A DNA stretch of 51,022 bases, from positions 1-51,022 of the forward strand of contig JBEKMC010000011.1 in the NCBI GenBank assembly GCA_050008715.1, written 5' to 3'. The position numbers and the translations under genes were made by a program. Positions 47,073 through 51,022 of the stretch are shown here, in pieces. The stretch's first letter is position 1, and every line of letters begins with the position of its first letter. The notes below the pieces were generated by a model. That model had not been told where the DNA came from and made no database searches. It was given only the letters and a program-made list of their open reading frames with translations. This stretch comes from JAKACA01 sp050008715. GTDB taxonomy: Bacteria; Actinomycetota; Acidimicrobiia; Acidimicrobiales; Bog-793.

Positions 47073-48661
47073 GCCACCCACCGCCCTGCCATCGCACGAC
47101 CGCCTGCTCTGAGCTCCAGTGCGGCGGCGGCGGCCTCCGCCGTCACCGGTCCTTCGATCTGCTGCAAGTCGGCGAGCGTCCTGGCCACCCGCCGGACCCG
47201 GTCGAGACCTCGGGCACTGAGCGTGCTCTGGTTGACCCGCCGGCGGAGCAACTCGGTCGCCTTCGGATCGAGTGGGGCGAGCTCGTCGAGGCGGTAGGTC
47301 TCGATCGCAGCGTTGCAGCGGACGCCGCGCTCACGCGCCAACGCCCGTGCTGTGGCAACACGGGCGGCCACCACTGCGGAAGACTCCCCCTTCTCGGCAG
47401 CGAACAGGTCGGCCGCCGGCAGGCGCTCGACAGCGATGTGCAGGTCGAAACGGTCCAGCAGCGGCCCGGAGATTCGCCGCGCATAGCGATCGAGCGCTGC
47501 CGGCGAGCATCGGCATGCGCCGGCCGCCCCGCTCTGCCCGCACGGGCAGGGGTTCATCGCACCGACCAGTAGAAACGTTGCCGGCAGGGTTACCGTCGCC
47601 CGCGCCCGGGCGATACGGATGACGCCTTCTTCCAGCGGCTGGCGAAGGGCGTCGAGGACGGCGGCGGGGAACTCTGCCATCTCGTCCAGAAAGAGCACGC
47701 CATTCGTCGCCAGGCTGATTTCGCCGGGACGAAGGTGTGCCGTGCCTCCTCCTACAAGTGCGACCGCAGAGGCAGAGTGATGCGGGGCCCTGAAGGGCGG
47801 CTGGCCGGCGAGCGTGCGCTCTGGAAGGGGCAACCCGGCTGACGAATGTATGCGGCACGTCTCGATCACCGCCGCTCCCTCGAGCGGGGGCAGGATCCCG
47901 GGGAGTCGCTCGGCGAGCATCGTCTTTCCCGAACCGGGCGGTCCCGACATGAGGAGGTGGTGGCCGCCTGCGGCAGCCACCTCGATCGCCCGGCGGCCGA
48001 CGAGCTGGCCGCGGACGTCTGAGAGATCGGGCGAACGCTCGCCCGGCTCGCCGGCCGGCCCCCCTGCAGCGCCGACCGTCGAGCCCGAGGCTCCGGCGCA
48101 TCCCGGGCGAGGCCGTTCGCCTCCCGACGCATCCGCCTCGAGCGGCTCCGGCCACGGCAGGCCGCCCCGGAGCACTTCCACGAGCTCGCGCAACGTCCTC
48201 GCCGTGCGCACGACCGGTCCGCCGACGAGCCGCGCCTCGCGCACGCCGTCCCACGGCACGACGACCGCGTCGCTCGTCACAGCCGCCACCAGCGGCAGCA
48301 CGCCGGGCACTGATCGGAGCGTGCCGTCGAGCCCGAGCTCGCCGATGAACGAGCACCCGGCGACGGCGGCAGGGTCGATCTCTCCGCTGGCGACGAGCGA
48401 GCCCACGGCGATCGGCAAGTCGAGCCCCGCACCCGCTTTTCTCACACCGGACGGAGCGAGATTCACGGTCACCCGCCGCCTCGACCACGGCAGCCCGCTC
48501 GACAGCAGGGCCGCCCGCACCCGGTCGCGGGCCTCCCGGCAGGCGGCGTCCGGCAGGCCGACGATTGTGAAGCCGGGCAGCCCGTCGGAGACGTGGACCT
48601 CGACGAGGATCCGACGACCTTCGACTCCGAGCAGGACTGCGGACGAGACAGCGGCGATCAC
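47069..48661 (-). CDS. comM: YifB/ComM family Mg-chelatase-like AAA+ ATPase
   Basis: A 530-residue hexameric helicase-like ATPase that drives branch migration in transformation. An N-terminal ChlI domain of about 120 residues (EVHVSDGLPGFTIVGLPDAA; GEIDPAAVAG, GELGLDGTLR) is followed by Walker A GPPGSGKTMLAERLPGILPP, Walker B GVLFLDEMAEFPAAVLDALR and the Mg-chelatase C-terminal NPCPCGQSGAAGACRCSPAA with Cys pairs. GTG at 48661 has GGAGGGAG 5 bases upstream. It is coupled to dprA. The arrangement comM-dprA is normal in actinobacteria, even in those not known to be competent, so it does not prove transformation. Confidence 0.95.
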   Translation of the reverse strand: MIAAVSSAVLLGVEGRRILVEVHVSDGLPGFTIVGLPDAACREARDRVRAALLSSGLPWSRRRVTVNLAPSGVRKAGAGLDLPIAVGSLVASGEIDPAAVAGCSFIGELGLDGTLRSVPGVLPLVAAVTSDAVVVPWDGVREARLVGGPVVRTARTLRELVEVLRGGLPWPEPLEADASGGERPRPGCAGASGSTVGAAGGPAGEPGERSPDLSDVRGQLVGRRAIEVAAAGGHHLLMSGPPGSGKTMLAERLPGILPPLEGAAVIETCRIHSSAGLPLPERTLAGQPPFRAPHHSASAVALVGGGTAHLRPGEISLATNGVLFLDEMAEFPAAVLDALRQPLEEGVIRIARARATVTLPATFLLVGAMNPCPCGQSGAAGACRCSPAALDRYARRISGPLLDRFDLHIAVERLPAADLFAAEKGESSAVVAARVATARALARERGVRCNAAIETYRLDELAPLDPKATELLRRRVNQSTLSARGLDRVRRVARTLADLQQIEGPVTAEAAAAALELRAGGRAMAGRWVA

Positions 48662-48823
48662 GGGAACTCCCTCCGGGTCTGGTTGCACTCTGGAGGGTCG
48701 TCGTCCGGTCAAGCCGGAGAGGGACCACCCGATCTCCCCGAACCATACGGAGGGGGTGTGTCACTCTCTCCGGATCAGCCGCCGCCTTCCGGACCAGGCG
48801 TACTTCCGCGCCCCGAGGCCGGG

Positions 48824-49693
48824 TTATTCGTTGGAGGCGTCGAGTCCGATCGGGTTGACGGAAGGAAACCCGCCCGAGCGCACAACCGCCCTCGCCAACG
48901 GGCGGAGAAGCTCGGTGAGCCGTTCGGTCGCCGCTGCGCCGATCGAGGCGTACGGCTGGGCGGCGAGGCGATTCGTGTCCGACTCGATGTCCGCACGCAG
49001 CTCGGCGCCGGCCGCCGACGCAACTCCTCCGGCGAGCAGGCCCCGCTCGGCCAATCGCTGCTCGGCATCGGACCACTCCTGATCCGACCAGTTTCGGCTG
49101 ACCCGCAGCACTTCGGCGGGCACGGCCCCGGATGCAGCGTGCAGGACCAGGGCTTCCGCCCCGTCGAGCCCGGCGTGGGTCAGGCAGGCGACATGACCGT
49201 CGCCGCGATGCTCCCTCAGCACCGTGAGCAACTGCCAGAGGGCGGCAACCGGGTCGTCCGGCAGACCGAGGGACTGATTGGCAGCCGCGAGGGGCCGGCC
49301 GGCGCACTCGGCCGCTGAAGCCGCCTCCGTGGCAAGCGGGAAAGCGGCCGTGGCGACGTCGAGCGCCTCGTCGCCGGCCATCCGCCGAAGCGCCGACGAC
49401 ACGGCCGAGGCGCGGGCAACGAGCACGTCCTCGACCGACGCCAGCGCCCACGCATCCGGGATGGCCCGATCCACTCGCGATCGGTGGAAGTTGTAGAACG
49501 TCGCCCGGACGACGCTCGCCGGCACCGGGCCGAGGGGCGCCGAGCGGAAGGCGAAGTAACACATCCACCAACCTTTGAGGCCGACGCCGTCCGCCGCGGT
49601 GCGGGACTCGTCGGCGAAATACGTCGTGGCGTGGATGGGCTCCAGCACCCGCCAGCTGCGCTCGGCCAAACGGGCAAGGTCGATATCGGGCAC
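48824..49693 (-). CDS. SCO6745-family protein
   Basis: A 289-residue soluble, mainly helical protein of the SCO6745 family. It begins RLAERSWRVLEPIHATTYFA, followed by LKGWWMCYFAFRSAPLGPVP and VRATFYNFHRSRVDRAIPDAW, the most conserved parts of the family. HTH-like helices are predicted by the family model, but no DNA-binding helix is evident to the eye. GTG at 49693 is the start, with GGGAGG about 7 bases upstream. It runs in the same direction as comM, 162 bases ahead. Function is not established. Confidence 0.75.
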   Translation of the reverse strand: MPDIDLARLAERSWRVLEPIHATTYFADESRTAADGVGLKGWWMCYFAFRSAPLGPVPASVVRATFYNFHRSRVDRAIPDAWALASVEDVLVARASAVSSALRRMAGDEALDVATAAFPLATEAASAAECAGRPLAAANQSLGLPDDPVAALWQLLTVLREHRGDGHVACLTHAGLDGAEALVLHAASGAVPAEVLRVSRNWSDQEWSDAEQRLAERGLLAGGVASAAGAELRADIESDTNRLAAQPYASIGAAATERLTELLRPLARAVVRSGGFPSVNPIGLDASNE

Positions 49694-49866
49694 CGCTTCG
49701 CCTCCCTCAGGTTCCGCCGGCGCACTCGATTAGGACGGCCGGCATTCAGGCAACATAATTCAGGGCTCGTGGTACCGCCCAGACGACGCCGGCATCGTTC
49801 CGGACGACCGCATGGATCCCGCTCCGTCGAGGGATCGGGGATCCGCTCACGGGCGGCCAGGCCGAG

Positions 49867-50040
49867 ATGCGCCGGATTCAGCCCGCCGACGCCCGCAAGG
49901 AGTACGTCTGTCCCGGATGCAACCAGGAGATACGCCGAGAGACCGGCCATGTCGTGATCGTGCCGCTCAGCGCCCCGGACTTGCGCCGCCACTGGCACAA
50001 CCCGTGCCTCGCCCGCGCCCGCCAGCACGGCCTGCATTGA
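49867..50040 (+). CDS. Small zinc-binding protein (CxxC/H/H/C type)
   Basis: A 57-residue protein: RKEYVCPGCNQEIRRETGHV, then DLRRHWHNPCLARARQHGLH. The Cys pair, a Trp-His-x-x-Cys element and further His residues form a likely zinc site. Similar short proteins in Streptomyces are labelled ATP/GTP-binding protein without evidence. ATG at 49867 lies just before the fold; no good ribosome binding site is seen, and the frame is open for about 30 codons further upstream, so a non-ATG upstream start is possible. Confidence 0.65.
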   Translation: MRRIQPADARKEYVCPGCNQEIRRETGHVVIVPLSAPDLRRHWHNPCLARARQHGLH

Positions 50041-50105
50041 GGCAGAGACGTGCCTGGGAAGGTCCGGCCTCCGCTGAGCGTTACCCTTGTGCAGAGGTGA
50101 TCATC

Positions 50106-51022
50106 ATGTGGGGCGCCGCTCCGATCCTTGCTGCTGCAACGACGACTCTGACCTCCGGGGAGGTCTGGGCGATCGCTGCCGCCTCCGGGCTTGTCGGCTA
50201 TGCATTCGCCGTGTACAGCCGCCGCGTCACCGGAAGTTACCCGTGGCGTGTCCCCGCCCTGATCTGGGGCCTGCTCGGTGTGCTCGTGCCGGTCATCAGC
50301 CTTCTGCTCGAGGCCGTCGCCCGCTTGACGACGCGGCCCGTACCGCCGCCGGCGGCTGACCCGTTCGGCCCCTCCGGCTACTTCAGCACGTCGGCCCAGC
50401 CGGGAGCTCCCGGCGCCTCCGATCCGTCCTCTCCGGGCAACGCCTGGCCGCCGCCCGATCCACAGTGGCAACCGCCTCCCGCTCAGCAATGGCAGCCGCC
50501 GAGCGCCGAGCATCAGCAAACAGGTGCTCCGGGGCCCGAGATCGACCAGGCCGGTGTGCCGAACTGGCAGGTTGGCACACCGGTTGCGCCGGCAGCGCCG
50601 CCCTGGCCACCTCCGCTTGGCCCGGAAGCCTTCCCGCAGGCGCCCGGTCAGGGCTTCCCGCCGGCCCCCCCGTATGCCGGCCCGGGAGACCCATCGAGCA
50701 CGTGGCAGCCACCCGAAGCTCAGGTGTACCCAGCCCGGACACAGCCGGGTATGGCTGGACCCGAGGGTTGGTCACAGCCCCTTCCTTATGTCCCCGCCCC
50801 GACGCCACCGCCGCTGTTCGGCTGGTACCCCGATCCGACCGGACGTCACGAGGAGCGTTACTGGGACGGCCGGCTCTGGTCACACCGGGTGTCGGACAAC
50901 GCCGTCCGGAGCGATGATCCACTGCTCCCCGAGGCCACACCCTCAACAGCGTCTGACGCAGCCGCTCCTCCGCTGATCGGCCCGAGCGTCCCCCCCGACC
51001 AGGCCGGCTCAGGCAGCACCAC
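50106..51022 (+). CDS. Membrane protein with Pro-rich linker and DUF2510 domain (3' end outside window)
   Basis: The open frame runs off the right edge. Two membrane helices (about residues 18-36 and 49-72) are followed by a disordered segment of about 160 residues rich in Pro, Gln and Trp, and then a DUF2510 domain (LFGWYPDPTGRHEERYWDGR). DUF2510 is a short Trp-rich module common in actinobacterial membrane proteins. A further low-complexity part begins before the window ends. ATG at 50106 has AGAGG 8 bases upstream; GTG at 50097 is the alternative. Function is unknown. Confidence 0.8.
   Translation, partial: MWGAAPILAAATTTLTSGEVWAIAAASGLVGYAFAVYSRRVTGSYPWRVPALIWGLLGVLVPVISLLLEAVARLTTRPVPPPAADPFGPSGYFSTSAQPGAPGASDPSSPGNAWPPPDPQWQPPPAQQWQPPSAEHQQTGAPGPEIDQAGVPNWQVGTPVAPAAPPWPPPLGPEAFPQAPGQGFPPAPPYAGPGDPSSTWQPPEAQVYPARTQPGMAGPEGWSQPLPYVPAPTPPPLFGWYPDPTGRHEERYWDGRLWSHRVSDNAVRSDDPLLPEATPSTASDAAAPPLIGPSVPPDQAGSGST

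Noticed and set aside
47069..48661. comM and dprA as evidence of natural competence
   Set aside because: Both genes are widespread in actinobacteria without known transformation, and no com pilus or uptake gene is in the window.
47331..49571. 746-residue minus-strand frame
   Set aside because: Arg/Gly/Pro-rich read-through of another frame across comM and the SCO6745-family gene; both real genes have clear motifs in their own frames.

Overview
The window is high-GC, gene-dense bacterial DNA that looks like an actinobacterium, most plausibly a member of Acidimicrobiia or a related deep lineage. This lineage call is inference. It rests on the two tiny actinobacterial ribosomal proteins bS22 and bL37, an F420-type PPOX protein, an SCO6745-family protein, a DUF2510 protein, the rsmI-metG-tatD-rsmA-ispE gene order, many GTG and ATGA start arrangements, and several TAnnnT boxes a few bases before start codons (near-leaderless genes).

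Left part (1-10 kb). An accessory or turnover zone holds an L,D-transpeptidase, an aldo/keto reductase, a CopD-like membrane protein, a cupin, and then gene debris: part of an AAA ATPase, and an antitoxin followed by a truncated PIN toxin. A SnoaL-like protein, a DGPF/YCII protein and an ECF42-type sigma factor form a compact set, followed by an F420-type oxidoreductase. The stretch from 7.96 to 10.1 kb is a second scar: an integrase N-terminal fragment, an intact class II Fic protein behind a perfect inverted repeat, a beta-propeller fragment and a 5'-truncated HIT protein.

Housekeeping block (10.2-24 kb). It contains tRNA-Gln(UUG), a double Clp-N protein with a zinc ribbon, bS22, a minus-strand operon DUF192-rsmI-metG-tatD-rsmA-ispE, divergent bL37, a glycerophosphodiesterase, a PfkB-family sugar kinase divergent from an M1 aminopeptidase, a GDT1-type cation transporter and a methyltransferase.

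Glycan and metal block (24-30 kb). A translationally coupled trio (GT4 glycosyltransferase, methyltransferase, alpha/alpha-toroid protein) lies next to an operon that pairs a soluble MgtE-N/CBS sensor-like protein with an NRAMP-like permease.

Acyl-CoA block (30-41 kb). It has two acyl-CoA dehydrogenases (one AidB-like), an aldo/keto reductase, an Nfu-type Fe-S protein, a nucleotidyltransferase, an acyl-CoA ligase coupled to a nitronate-monooxygenase-like flavoprotein, and, divergently, an unnamed lipocalin-like protein coupled to an APH-type kinase.

Right part (41-51 kb). SRAP/HMCES abasic-site protein, dxs, alanine dehydrogenase with a coupled upstream small ORF, dprA and comM (coupled), an SCO6745-family protein, a small zinc-finger protein and a right-truncated DUF2510 membrane protein.

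Two window-wide patterns stand out. Convergent gene ends repeatedly fall in short tandem repeats or perfect hairpins, with both stop codons inside 11-bp repeats at two junctions. Several housekeeping proteins carry in-frame 15/18/30-bp minisatellites in linkers or loops. I found no CRISPR array, intact prophage, transposase or rRNA gene.
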